DNA of 39,035 nt from CAYWJA01 sp964458485 (GCA_964458485.1 CAYWJA010000014.1:1-39035), one strand, 5' to 3'; positions 14,697 through 22,987 are shown, numbered from the stretch's first letter. The notes: generated by a model not told the origin, from the sequence alone. Made by a program: numbers and translations.

Positions 14697-16163
14697 ATTT
14701 TTAATTTTTATCCAAGGCAACACAATCAACGCAAAAAGCGACGTTATAGCTCCGAGCAACACAGTAATCTGAAGCCCATTCATTCCGATCATACCAGTTT
14801 GGATTTGTTCGTAAATTATTCCTCCACTGATATAACCGAAAACAAGTCCGAAATTCATGATTGAGGCCATAACTGCGAAGTTTGTACCTTCAAGATTTTT
14901 TGGCGTGCTAAGTGCAACGAATTTTAGCAAAGCGATAAAAGAGATCATATAAAGAATGCCAAGGAAGAAATCGAGAAAGAAACTTAAGAATACTATTCCT
15001 TCATATTTCATTAAATGGGTCCAAAAATCTCCTCCTTGAGCAACAAGGTAAACAGGTGTTGCGATAACTGCACCTATATATTTGATTATCGGATTACTGC
15101 CAATTGCATTTGCAAGTTCTAGCTTCGTTAAGCCAAGCTGGCTTAAACCAAGTATCGCACTAATTGTAATTGTCCAGAATAAAACCTTTTTTAAATTAAA
15201 TTTATCAAATACTTTTGCAAATAAAATTGATCCAATTAGCCACCCTAAATAACTGACTACTCCAAAATAACCAAAAGTTTCTTGGTCAATTTTTACTTTA
15301 TTCAGAAAATAATCCTGCCATGGTGCTCCAAAACTTGGAGTAAAACGCCAGAGAAAGATAAATATTGCAGCTGCGAATATACTTTTGCCAATTATTTTTA
15401 AATCAATGAGATGTTTAAAATAAAAAGCAAACCAGGCAAACCAGATAGCAATGACACTGATAGACATCAAACTGGCATTCTGCCCTTCGCGGGGCAGTAA
15501 CATCACGATGGTCAGGATAAAAGCGAAAATTGCCGCATAAATATATTTTGGGCTGATGGCATTATGTACTTTTAATTCACTACGATCACTAATTTTTTTC
15601 TCTTTAACAAGAAAAGAAAGTCCAAATGTAATAAGCGGCATCAGTGCTGTAATTAAAAACATATCCCTTATCCCGAGTATTTCACGCCCAAGTAGCATGC
15701 CGGAAAGGAATGTCGAAATTATAGCGCCAACCGTAAGGGCACCCCAACAGATAGACTGATAACGACCAGCTGTTTTTTCATCTGATTGCTGTACAACAAG
15801 CCCATCCGCAATTACATCTGTAAATCCAAGCCCGATGTTGGCAATCATTATTGGTATTGCATAGCTTATGAAGGAATTAGAAAATTTCCAAATAAATAAC
15901 CAGCTTATTATCGTAATAAGCGGCATAATATGCAGATACGGTCGTCTTCTATATCCTCCAATCGGCACTAGATCGGTTAGAAACCCGTAAATCGGTTTTA
16001 TACTCCAGGAAATGGTTGGGAGTGCAGCAAGTATGCCGAGTTGCACAAAATCCAGCCCAAGCTCATTTCTGGTAAATAAAAATTGAGCAAGTGCACCTAT
16101 ACCCACTGCAGCTTGCACAAAGTATACTGCTGCGAAAAAGAGTTCGTTTTTTGTTATTTTCAT
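14673..16163 (-). CDS. BT1-family (folate/biopterin-type) MFS transporter
   Basis: A 496-residue integral membrane protein with about 12 hydrophobic segments. Family landmarks are visible: ISWSIKPIYGFLTDLVPIGGYRRRPYL after the second segment, and IGLGFTDVIADGLVVQQ, which are typical of BT1 / folate-biopterin transporters. In plants, cyanobacteria and protozoa such proteins carry pterins or folates. An auxotrophic CPR cell could use it for cofactor uptake, but the substrate here is inferred. The upstream region holds four tandem 12-bp repeats immediately before the ATG (16174-16221), which may affect expression. Confidence 0.85.
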   Translation of the reverse strand: MKITKNELFFAAVYFVQAAVGIGALAQFLFTRNELGLDFVQLGILAALPTISWSIKPIYGFLTDLVPIGGYRRRPYLHIMPLITIISWLFIWKFSNSFISYAIPIMIANIGLGFTDVIADGLVVQQSDEKTAGRYQSICWGALTVGAIISTFLSGMLLGREILGIRDMFLITALMPLITFGLSFLVKEKKISDRSELKVHNAISPKYIYAAIFAFILTIVMLLPREGQNASLMSISVIAIWFAWFAFYFKHLIDLKIIGKSIFAAAIFIFLWRFTPSFGAPWQDYFLNKVKIDQETFGYFGVVSYLGWLIGSILFAKVFDKFNLKKVLFWTITISAILGLSQLGLTKLELANAIGSNPIIKYIGAVIATPVYLVAQGGDFWTHLMKYEGIVFLSFFLDFFLGILYMISFIALLKFVALSTPKNLEGTNFAVMASIMNFGLVFGYISGGIIYEQIQTGMIGMNGLQITVLLGAITSLFALIVLPWIKIKNSDDRRQT

Positions 16164-16173
16164 GATTCGTATT

Positions 16174-16221
16174 GTTGGGCGAATGGTTGGGCGAATGGTT
16201 GGGCGAATGGTTGGGCGAATG
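16174..16221. repeat. Four tandem copies of a 12-bp unit
   Basis: The unit GTTGGGCGAATG is repeated exactly four times. On the far side of the gap (16262-16285) two units related to GCCCTACAATAC occur in opposite orientation. The array is directly upstream of the BT1 transporter start. Confidence 0.9.
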
Positions 16222-16290
16222 GTGGATCTAATTCCACAACTCGCTCCACAAAATGAAATGACGCCCTACAATACGCCCTACAATTCGAAA

Positions 16291-18453
16291 TTATTTAGCA
16301 AAGAACGTTGTTGGGTCTGCGCCTTTTACCTTTTTAATTACTTGTTCAATATCATCTATTTTCCATACACTACTTTTATCATAAATATAATCTTCTTTTT
16401 TATACTTTTTAATTTTGATGGCATTAGGATCAGCGCCTACTTCTTTTACAAATTTTTCCGACTTGCCATCAGGAAACCAAACAAAATTTTTGTCTTTTAC
16501 AATAGCAGAATTTCCATCCTCAGAAACTACAACCATAAAAGAAGCAGGATCAGCACCTTTTTGTTTACTGATTGTGCCAGTATTATAATTGTAATAATAG
16601 ACATTTTCTTTATCTTTAAAGAAAATACCTTCCCCTTTGTCAACAGCTTTAAATGTTGCTATATCGGAAACATCATGTTTTTTTAAATATGAAACCTCAA
16701 GACTTGCTAGGCCAGACGGGAAATCCTTTTTAATGGTCTTATATTCTAGTGTGTATACACCATCTTTATTAGAATATGTATCTATATCAATTTTTTTAAA
16801 TGTTGATCCATCAAGACCACTTTTTTTCTGCAAAGAATACACTTCAAAATCTATTTGTTCATATATGTATACTCCATTTTTATCAGCATATATATCTGTA
16901 TCAATCTTTTTAAATGTTAATCCGTCATAACCAATTTGTTTTTTAAACTGTTTATTATCCCAAACATATACACCGTTTTTATCTTTATAAAAAGAACCAA
17001 CACTTTCAAATGTGGCTCCATCCAAAGAACCTTGCTTGTTTAAAGAACCTTCTTTTAGGGTATATAATCCATTTTTGTCTTTAAAGAAATACATACTGCC
17101 GTCAACCTGTTCAAATGTCTTAACATCTATACTGCCTTGCTTGCTAAAAGATTTTTTAGATGAAACATAAATATTATTTTTATCTTTATAAATATCATCA
17201 GTTATCTCCTCAAGTGTGTCTGCATCAATTTTCGGCATTTTATTTAATACGAAATATTTATCTAAAATATAAAATGAAGTTTTATCCTGATAAAAATTAA
17301 CATCAAATGAGCTCAGTTCTTCATTCTTCTTTAGTGTTTTAGGGTCAACACCATTTATTTTTATAAAACCATTCTTTTCGCCGGATAAATCGTAATAATA
17401 TATGTCGCTTAAATCTGTAAAAATGTTTTTCTGAAAATGCTTTTTTCCACCTGTAACAGTATCAATTTTCACAAAACAATTTCCATCTTTATTGGGTCCG
17501 TAAACACTATTTTTATCAGCTGCATAATCATATTCGTATTCATCATCAAAGACACTGTCTATAAATGCTTTAAACGTATTAGGGTCAGCCCCTACTATCT
17601 GCATCAAGGCAGAATCTTTTATATAACAGTAAGCATTACTATTATCACGATATAATTTAACACCAGATCCCTGATATTCAACACCTGCAAATGTATAAAG
17701 GTCAATTTTTGCTGGTATACCATTTATAGGAAGTTTATTTTTATAATATTTTTCAAATACATAAGAAAATATCTTTTTCTTTTTATTAAATACCGAGAAA
17801 CCATTGAATTTTTCCAAATCTTCATATGTCAAAGAATCATAACCCATCCTGCTCATACTCATATCTACAATCATATCAGCCATTTCACCTCTTGTAATTT
17901 CATGGCTAAAACCAGTAATAGATAAAGGTATTGAAACATTTTCTTCAAATTCCTTCACATATGAGTGATACCAATTTTTGTTATATTTTTTATCAATAAA
18001 TCTGTTAGATGCTTCTGCAATTATTTTAGCAGCTTCAACAAAAGAAATGTTTCTTTCAGGACGAAACTTGCCATCAGGATACCCCTTTATAATACCTTTC
18101 TTTTTAGCACTGCAAACATATTTTGCAAACCATTCATTTTTAACATCTGTAAAGCAATTTTTACCTTCAGATTTTATATCATTAGCACCCAATACTATTT
18201 TTATAAATTCCGCACGATTTATTTTTTTACCAGGTTTATATTTACCATCAGAGTAGCCTTCAATCACTCCATTTTTATATAAAACTTCCACACTTTTAAA
18301 ATAAGGATTATGCGTATATATATCCGGAAAAGAAGATTTATCAAAATCAGTAGTTATATAGGAATCAAACGCAAAAGTGATATTTATAAAGAACGAACTT
18401 ATAAATACAGATATTATAAGGAGGGAAAAAAAGAAATTTTTTAAATTTTTCAT
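16291..18453 (-). CDS. Secreted SLH-domain protein with DKNYY-type repeats
   Basis: A 720-residue exported protein. Residues 1-28 are a signal peptide (KNLKNFFFSLLIISVFISSFFINITFAF). Three S-layer homology domains follow at about 42-200, with FPDI ... GVIEGYSDGKYKPGKKINRAEF and FTDV ... GIIKGYPDGKFRPERNISFVEA the clearest. From about 290 to 715 there are repeated units of roughly 35-45 residues built around (F/Y)KDKN(G/N)(V/L/I)Y and a GxDxxTF element, typical of DKNYY repeats. The SLH part should anchor it to the cell surface, leaving the repeats exposed. Upstream on the minus strand lies AT-rich DNA shared with a divergent gene. Confidence 0.88.
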   Translation of the reverse strand: MKNLKNFFFSLLIISVFISSFFINITFAFDSYITTDFDKSSFPDIYTHNPYFKSVEVLYKNGVIEGYSDGKYKPGKKINRAEFIKIVLGANDIKSEGKNCFTDVKNEWFAKYVCSAKKKGIIKGYPDGKFRPERNISFVEAAKIIAEASNRFIDKKYNKNWYHSYVKEFEENVSIPLSITGFSHEITRGEMADMIVDMSMSRMGYDSLTYEDLEKFNGFSVFNKKKKIFSYVFEKYYKNKLPINGIPAKIDLYTFAGVEYQGSGVKLYRDNSNAYCYIKDSALMQIVGADPNTFKAFIDSVFDDEYEYDYAADKNSVYGPNKDGNCFVKIDTVTGGKKHFQKNIFTDLSDIYYYDLSGEKNGFIKINGVDPKTLKKNEELSSFDVNFYQDKTSFYILDKYFVLNKMPKIDADTLEEITDDIYKDKNNIYVSSKKSFSKQGSIDVKTFEQVDGSMYFFKDKNGLYTLKEGSLNKQGSLDGATFESVGSFYKDKNGVYVWDNKQFKKQIGYDGLTFKKIDTDIYADKNGVYIYEQIDFEVYSLQKKSGLDGSTFKKIDIDTYSNKDGVYTLEYKTIKKDFPSGLASLEVSYLKKHDVSDIATFKAVDKGEGIFFKDKENVYYYNYNTGTISKQKGADPASFMVVVSEDGNSAIVKDKNFVWFPDGKSEKFVKEVGADPNAIKIKKYKKEDYIYDKSSVWKIDDIEQVIKKVKGADPTTFFAK

Positions 18454-18488
18454 AATTTTTTATTAAATTTGAATTCATTTTACCACAG

Positions 18489-18518
18489 TTGCCCAAAATC
18501 CCAATTATTTGTTATAAT
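18489..18518 (+). promoter_or_regulatory. Probable promoter for the 18692 membrane-protein gene
   Basis: TTGCCC (18489-18494), 18 nt, TATAAT (18513-18518). The start codon is 170 nt downstream, so the mRNA would carry a long leader containing the hairpin at 18560-18615. Confidence 0.45.
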
Positions 18519-18559
18519 TGCGATGATTTCTTAACAAAAATAAATAATAGGGAAATGTT

Positions 18560-18615
18560 TGAATTATTGAGGAAAGTCTTGGAGGTGAACCTCACATACT
18601 TTCCTCAATAATTCA
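18560..18615 (+). ncRNA. Long hairpin in the leader of the 18692 gene
   Basis: TGAATTATTGAGGAAAGT (18560-18577) is exactly complementary to ACTTTCCTCAATAATTCA (18598-18615), an 18-bp perfect stem. The 20-nt loop holds an inner GAGG-TGAA-CCTC hairpin. No T-run follows, so it is not a normal terminator. A second, weaker GC-rich hairpin follows at about 18628-18660. It could be an mRNA leader structure or a palindromic mobile repeat. Confidence 0.5.
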
Positions 18616-18691
18616 TCCTTCATTACCCCTGCACCCCTCACTGGCGCTCGGGCACAGGGTCCATTGCGGACCACATTTCTCGCTACTTATT

Positions 18692-19909
18692 ATGGAAAAT
18701 ATAAATCTCGAAAATCCTGAAGCTACTCAGGAGGAAAATAAAGTAGTTGAACCAGAGCAAAAAATGCCTGAAGTGCCAAAGCCACAGGCAGACCAGCCTG
18801 GATTTTGGGCGTTATTTACAGGTTCATTTAAAATGACTCTCAAACATTTTCTCTCTTATTTAAAGATGACATTAATACTATTGTTACCATTTATAGCAGT
18901 AGGCGCATTAATATCTTTATTAATGGCAGTAGCTTTTGCAGAAGAGCCTGCATCTGGTACTCCGAAAACTCCGGTAGCCATAAGTCAGGATGCTGCAGAA
19001 GCAACTACTGATACAAAAGAAGAAACAAAATCCGATGAGTTATTCGCCAATCCAGCCACAAAAACTGCTACGGACACAAAAACTTCCGCAGACACCGGAG
19101 AAGGTACAAGTGACACACCATCAATTACAGATGCACTAAAAACTGTAGATGGCATGAAGATTGATGGTACCGCCCTTGATGAATTTAAATCCAGCACTTT
19201 TGGAAGTGCTGTTAGTAAAACCAGCGCTACAAATTTAGGATCAACATCTGCACTTAGTTCAGGTGGTCCGATGACATTTATGGCATTCTTTTCAATGGCT
19301 TATGCAATTTTTGTTTTAATCTTTGTTGTATATGAAATTGTAATCATTTTAGCCCTTACAAAGTTAACAGTTTTGATAAATAAAAAAGAAGAACTGCATT
19401 ACTGGCAGATGATAAAATGGTCATTTAAAAAGATTGGGGCATATATTTTACTTATGATCAGGGCATTCTTTTATACATATTCATGGATTCCATTCGCAAT
19501 ATTAATACTTGGTTTTATTTTAGAGTCTATGGGCATCAATATAGATGGTCCTTTAAAATACCCTATGTTTGCAATTGGCATAGCGTGGATTGTAATATTT
19601 ATTATAAGAATCCCAAGAACGATATTCGCACAATATGTATTGGCAGATAGAGAATGTACCAGTAAAGAAGCTCTAAATGATTCAATTAATGCTGCAACCG
19701 GCCATTGGTGGAAGGTTATACTTTATAGTTTGGCTTATGGGATTTTAACAATGCTGGGCATAATGATCATTGTGTGGGCACTGGGGTTAATACATCAGTT
19801 GATTAGTGGCATTGTTGGCTTTATTCTTATTCTCGCTTGGACTTATGCATCATTAATGTTTATATATAAATTTTACTTAATGCTAAAAGGATTAAATAGT
19901 AAAGCTTAA
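18692..19909 (+). CDS. Multi-pass membrane protein of unknown function
   Basis: A 405-residue protein. A short acidic cytoplasmic N-terminus is followed by an amphipathic segment and a first membrane span (about 55-82, LILLLPFIAVGALISLLMAVAFA). A Thr/Asp/Ser-rich disordered linker spans about 85-190, followed by at least four more spans. The region RTIFAQYVLADRECTSKEALNDSINAATGHWWKVILYSL between the last spans resembles the cytoplasmic linker of YciC/GPDase-membrane-domain type proteins, but I am not sure of the family. An intrinsic terminator follows 12 nt after the stop. Confidence 0.75.
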   Translation: MENINLENPEATQEENKVVEPEQKMPEVPKPQADQPGFWALFTGSFKMTLKHFLSYLKMTLILLLPFIAVGALISLLMAVAFAEEPASGTPKTPVAISQDAAEATTDTKEETKSDELFANPATKTATDTKTSADTGEGTSDTPSITDALKTVDGMKIDGTALDEFKSSTFGSAVSKTSATNLGSTSALSSGGPMTFMAFFSMAYAIFVLIFVVYEIVIILALTKLTVLINKKEELHYWQMIKWSFKKIGAYILLMIRAFFYTYSWIPFAILILGFILESMGINIDGPLKYPMFAIGIAWIVIFIIRIPRTIFAQYVLADRECTSKEALNDSINAATGHWWKVILYSLAYGILTMLGIMIIVWALGLIHQLISGIVGFILILAWTYASLMFIYKFYLMLKGLNSKA

Positions 19910-19921
19910 TAATTAAAAACA

Positions 19922-19959
19922 AAAAACTGGAGTCCATCAACAGATGTGCTCCAGTTTTT
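19922..19959 (+). terminator. Intrinsic terminator after the 18692 gene
   Basis: AAAAACTGGAG (19922-19932) pairs with CTCCAGTTTTT (19949-19959), an 11-bp stem ending in a T-run. Confidence 0.85.
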
Positions 19960-20053
19960 AAATGTAGACAATTAAATAGTTAGTAAATGACAGATGCTAG
20001 AATCTTAGATGTAGATTCGAATCAGAAATCAAAAATCAAAAATCAGAAATCTG

Positions 20054-21742
20054 CTAGGCGTGCCGCCTGGCAGCCTGCCACTGCGCATACCTACCTCTTA
20101 TCTGATCTAAAAATGCAGTTTGGTTGCCAGCTTCGAATTGCGGAATAAGTGTAAATAATTTCTCAGACCACCCTCCAACAATCATTGTTTGTGGATCTTG
20201 TTCTGGTACTACGCAGCTGCCATATCCACTTAAATCAAAGAAATATAGTTTGACATGTGGATTAATTTTTTCTCTATATTCACGTATATAACTACCAATA
20301 CCTCTATTATATTTTCCTTCATAAGGATCATATCCCCCTTCTTCTTCGTAATCACCACCATAAAGTTGGCAGTCTGTGAAGAACATAACTCTATCCACTT
20401 TTTGTCGTGTTTCCAGCAATTCTTTAATAACTTTATATCCATTAGTAGAATATCCAACTTCGCCTATGCGCCTATGCATTTCTAATGTAGATGAAAGTGG
20501 TTTATTACCATCAACTTCAATTTTTTTCCAGCTATCAGCGAACATTCCAACTATAGAATCATCACTAAATCTATTGGCAAGAGCCCCCATAATCATGCCA
20601 ATATCATAACATTGCACAGATGAACGCTCAGATATTGGATGCTGCATACTACCGGAAGAATCACAGGCAATAGCCGTCTTGCCTTCTAGTTGTGGCATAT
20701 TTTTAGCAGCAAGTCTGGCTGCTTCCTCTAGTGCATCAAATATTATTTCTGCTTTTACTAAATTAATATCATTTTCTTTTGGATTATCCACCCATATATC
20801 TAATAATTCATCATAGTATTCATCTTCATTTCCGTTTGACATTAATCCCACTTCTTCCTTTAATGCCCTAAATGCAGAAAAGAATCTAAATGGTAATTGT
20901 TTAGATTTTGCAACGCGATCTGGATCACTTAAAATTGCTGCTGCTTTTTTAACTAAATCCATAGAAACATCTTTTTGAAGAATATTTCTTAAATTTCTCA
21001 TAAGTGCCATGTAGCCCATTTTTCCAGACTCAAGCATTTCTTCCCATGTTTCTTTTGTAGAACCTTTAGTGGAGGTTTTTACCTCCCACGTATCAGGTGT
21101 TGCTAGTTCATCTTTTGCAAGCCTGCCCCAAAGAGCAGCTTGTTCTTCATCTTTTGGTTTTGGATGTGCAATTCTTAAGATGTCCCGAAGCCAAACTTTA
21201 CCCTTTTTATTGTATTTTGCTAATTGATATTCATTAAATTTACCAAGTGCACGGGCAAGACCTTTTTTAAGTGAGTTTGGTAATTTTTTATCACCATATT
21301 TATTAGTATAATAAGCCAAAATTTCCAGCATATCATCCGGGCGCTCACATACTTCTGCAATAATATGAGCAGTTTCTGTGGTTCTATTTCTTGCCAATTC
21401 AGCACATAAAACATGTGTTACTGAACGCATATGAAATTCCTTACGAAGAGTAAGAACCAATCCTTTTGCAAATTCAGGATCTTCCGTAAGCATTTTTTCA
21501 AAAAGCCTCACTATTTCATTATCACCCTCTTTAGCAGATTCATAGAATTTATTTTCTGCCATTAAAGAAGTCAAAGCGCGGGTAGACAGATTTAAATGAT
21601 CTGAATATTGATGTACCGGCTCACCTTCGTAATTCTTCATATCTGGTTCTGGCCATGGTGCATCCGGAGCTAATGTGTCCGGAGTTTCTTTTTCAGGAGT
21701 TGGCCATACATCTCCTAATGTTGCTTGGTTGAATTTTGACAT
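20054..21742 (-). CDS. rsr: Ro60 ortholog (TROVE plus vWA RNA-binding protein, Rsr)
   Basis: A 562-residue protein. Residues about 50-350 are the HEAT-like TROVE ring (YSDHLNLSTRALTSLM, then HMRSVTHVLCAELAR; KMGYMALMRNLRNI is a family signature). Residues about 355-540 are a von Willebrand A domain with MIDAS motif DSSGSM at 361-366. Ro60 binds Y RNAs on its outer surface and 3' ends of misfolded RNAs in its channel. In bacteria it aids rRNA maturation and RNA decay with PNPase, notably after UV or heat stress. Here the gene sits directly downstream of a 560-nt structured, gene-free region (21850-22325) with a consensus promoter in the same orientation, as expected for a Y RNA-rsr locus. The start is the first ATG and no Shine-Dalgarno sequence is obvious. 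Confidence 0.95.
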   Translation of the reverse strand: MSKFNQATLGDVWPTPEKETPDTLAPDAPWPEPDMKNYEGEPVHQYSDHLNLSTRALTSLMAENKFYESAKEGDNEIVRLFEKMLTEDPEFAKGLVLTLRKEFHMRSVTHVLCAELARNRTTETAHIIAEVCERPDDMLEILAYYTNKYGDKKLPNSLKKGLARALGKFNEYQLAKYNKKGKVWLRDILRIAHPKPKDEEQAALWGRLAKDELATPDTWEVKTSTKGSTKETWEEMLESGKMGYMALMRNLRNILQKDVSMDLVKKAAAILSDPDRVAKSKQLPFRFFSAFRALKEEVGLMSNGNEDEYYDELLDIWVDNPKENDINLVKAEIIFDALEEAARLAAKNMPQLEGKTAIACDSSGSMQHPISERSSVQCYDIGMIMGALANRFSDDSIVGMFADSWKKIEVDGNKPLSSTLEMHRRIGEVGYSTNGYKVIKELLETRQKVDRVMFFTDCQLYGGDYEEEGGYDPYEGKYNRGIGSYIREYREKINPHVKLYFFDLSGYGSCVVPEQDPQTMIVGGWSEKLFTLIPQFEAGNQTAFLDQIRGRYAQWQAARRHA

Positions 21743-21773
21743 TTTGTTTTGGTGTTATTAATTAAATGAATGC

Positions 21774-21838
21774 TTTAGTGCTATAGTCCGGTAGTGCTTT
21801 TTAGGACTAAAGCACGACAGCACTACAGCACTGTTATA
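21774..21838. repeat. AGTGCT-rich hairpin between the RNA units and rsr
   Basis: GTGCTATAGTCC pairs with GGACTAAAGCAC around a TAGTGCTTTTTA loop, followed by GCACTACAGCACTG. It separates the RNA array from the rsr start and could be a processing or attenuation structure. No strong T-run follows on the minus strand. Confidence 0.5.
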
Positions 21839-21849
21839 TTTAGGTGGGA

Positions 21850-21880
21850 GGGGCGGTCTATCCGGAGATAGCCGCCCCCG
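21850..21880 (-). ncRNA. GC-rich hairpin at the 3' end of the RNA array
   Basis: GGGGCGG and CCGCCCC pair, continued by CTATC/GATAG with a CGGA (or TCCG) tetraloop and one bulge. It is the last structured element before rsr on the minus strand. Confidence 0.55.
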
Positions 21881-21895
21881 TGAAATCCTGTTGCA

Positions 21896-21991
21896 CCTGG
21901 AGGAGAAGGTTCCGCGACGGTAAATGCTGGCGCTGCCAGCACGCTTTTTCAATTGGTTTGAAGTAGCCGTCACGCACACTGCCTCACTAGG
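21896..21991 (-). ncRNA. Candidate Y RNA unit 3
   Basis: 96 nt on the minus strand, closed by CCT..GAGG with CCTC..AGG. It carries the core AGTGTGCGTGACGGCTACTTCA shared with units 1 and 2, and GACGG (21967-21971) pairs with CCGTC (21916-21920). A 7-bp hairpin TGCTGGC-AGC-GCCAGCA sits inside. The 3' side ends TTCTCCTCC as in unit 2. Units 2 and 3 have the same architecture with different loop contents. Confidence 0.55.
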
Positions 21992-22007
21992 AGCATCAGG
22001 GGGAAGG

Positions 22008-22079
22008 GTGGAGGAGAAACAATTTCCCGCGGACTGTCGCTGTTGGGAATGAAGTAACCGCGAGGCACACTGCCTCCAC
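22008..22079 (-). ncRNA. Candidate Y RNA unit 2
   Basis: 72 nt closed by a 7-bp stem GTGGAGG/CCTCCAC. Core AGTGTGCCTCGCGGTTACTTC, with CGCGG (22058-22062) pairing with CCGCG (22028-22032). It starts 4 nt after unit 1 ends. The size is in the range of Y RNAs. The D-loop-like string GCGGTTAC recalls the tRNA-like module of bacterial YrlA RNAs. Confidence 0.55.
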
Positions 22080-22082
22080 ATG

Positions 22083-22322
22083 GGGTAAGAGTTCGAGCTG
22101 AGAGAAACATGCCAACGGAGATGCCGGGCCCCTTGTTCCGATGCTTTGGAACTCCGGCGCTTTAGGGCTCAGACCAGCTTGCTTGTCTACGAGGGGGATT
22201 CCTCGCAGGTGCTACACACTGGATCCAGGGTGCACTCCAAGATGGGTGCTAGATGCACGTCGCAAGGACGTACCTTCTCGTTGGTGAAGTAACCGTTAGG
22301 CCACACTACTCAGCTCTTACCC
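22083..22322 (-). ncRNA. Candidate Y RNA unit 1, large domain with tRNA-like features
   Basis: 240 nt closed by GGGTAAGAGCTGAG (minus strand, 22322-22309) with CTCAGC and CTCTTACCC (22102-22083), a 14-bp helix interrupted only by a 5-nt TCGAA bulge. It carries the core AGTGTGGCCTAACGGTTACT, with AACGG (22293-22297) pairing with CCGTT (22114-22118). Further hairpins lie inside. The closing helix ending in CCCCA and the GG-containing D-loop-like core suggest partial tRNA mimicry. It begins about 90 nt downstream of a perfect promoter. Confidence 0.55.
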
Positions 22323-22345
22323 AGGATTAATTGATAATCGTTTAT

Positions 22346-22377
22346 CTACTAATCCTGAGCAAGAAGCTCAGGATAAC
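22346..22377 (-). other. Hairpin upstream of the RNA array
   Basis: TCCTGAGC and GCTCAGGA pair around TTCTT on the minus strand. It lies between the promoter and unit 1 and may protect the 5' end or mark a processing site. Confidence 0.5.
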
Positions 22378-22415
22378 CCTTTGTTTGTAATGATCTTGCT
22401 TTACTGAGGCTAGCT

Positions 22416-22444
22416 ATTATATAGTAACAAACTAATCTTGTCAA
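22416..22444 (-). promoter_or_regulatory. Perfect sigma70 promoter for the RNA array and rsr
   Basis: On the minus strand TTGACA (22439-22444), exactly 17 nt, TATAAT (22416-22421). There is no ORF for about 650 nt downstream, so the first product is the structured RNA. This consensus strength is unusual for a protein gene with such a long leader. Confidence 0.8.
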
Positions 22445-22478
22445 TAGTATAATTTCTATCATAAAAAAGAGGCAGTTT

Positions 22479-22502
22479 GGCTTTATTATAAGCCAAAACT
22501 CA
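22479..22502 (-). terminator. Possible terminator of the 22640 gene
   Basis: TTTTGGCTTA and the downstream AAGCCAAA arm form a hairpin on both strands; on the minus strand CTGCC and a run of T follow. It would insulate the small membrane-protein gene from the RNA promoter just downstream. A palindrome TGACAA/TTGTCA lies at about 22505-22523. Confidence 0.4.
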
Positions 22503-22639
22503 AATGACAATATAAACTTGTCATCATTAAAGTTATGTAATAATAAATACTAAATGTGATTCTAAAGTCAGAAATCAGAAATATTAAATCGAGCGAATCG
22601 TGAACCCGAACAAAGTGAATGGTTCATGGGAAGCAAGTA

Positions 22640-22873
22640 TTATTTTTTCCCCCAATTCAAATACCCCCTCACATGCAAAACAACCATAACCACATTCAAA
22701 ACTACCCCAGGCCAAATATCTGCAATAACATTCACAATTATCCATGCAATCGCAGCTACCAAACCCCATATAAACCCACTCCTTTTCCTACCGCCAATCA
22801 AATATATAAAAGCAAACGATGTAAACATCGCGATCCAATCGAGACCGTAGTATTGGGTGAGGTAAGTTTCCAT
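22640..22873 (-). CDS. Small membrane protein
   Basis: About 77 residues from the ATG at 22873 (METYLTQYYGLDWIAM); an upstream in-frame ATG at 22927 would add an unlikely polar leader. Three hydrophobic segments are visible (WIAMFTSFAFIYLI, GFIWGLVAAIAWIIVNVIA, VVLNVVMVVLHVRGY), with GGRKRSG after the first. Small membrane proteins with YLIG(G/N)KxRxGF and a C-terminal IRGYxxW are common, and the pattern is faintly PnuC-like, but the length is too short for a transporter alone. Function unknown. Confidence 0.65.
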   Translation of the reverse strand: METYLTQYYGLDWIAMFTSFAFIYLIGGRKRSGFIWGLVAAIAWIIVNVIADIWPGVVLNVVMVVLHVRGYLNWGKK

Positions 22874-22987
22874 GGTGAGGGTTGTTAAGTGAGCATAATA
22901 ATAGCAAATTGAATTACTATTAACCAATATGAAAATTTCAATTACAATTTATATGATATACTGTTATTAAATAATAAACATAAAACT

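Noticed and set aside
16162..16686. Plus-strand ORF with VGRM repeats
   Set aside because: The repeats are the translated 12-bp DNA array and the rest is antisense to the SLH protein gene.
18560..18615. GAGGAAAGT resembling the start of RNase P RNA
   Set aside because: The match is one arm of a perfect inverted repeat; the other conserved RNase P regions are absent downstream.
21758..22081. 107-codon minus-strand ORF in the Ro60 upstream region
   Set aside because: It runs through two structured RNA units, has Cys/Ser/Arg-biased composition unlike neighbouring proteins, and its frame is explained by local GC content.
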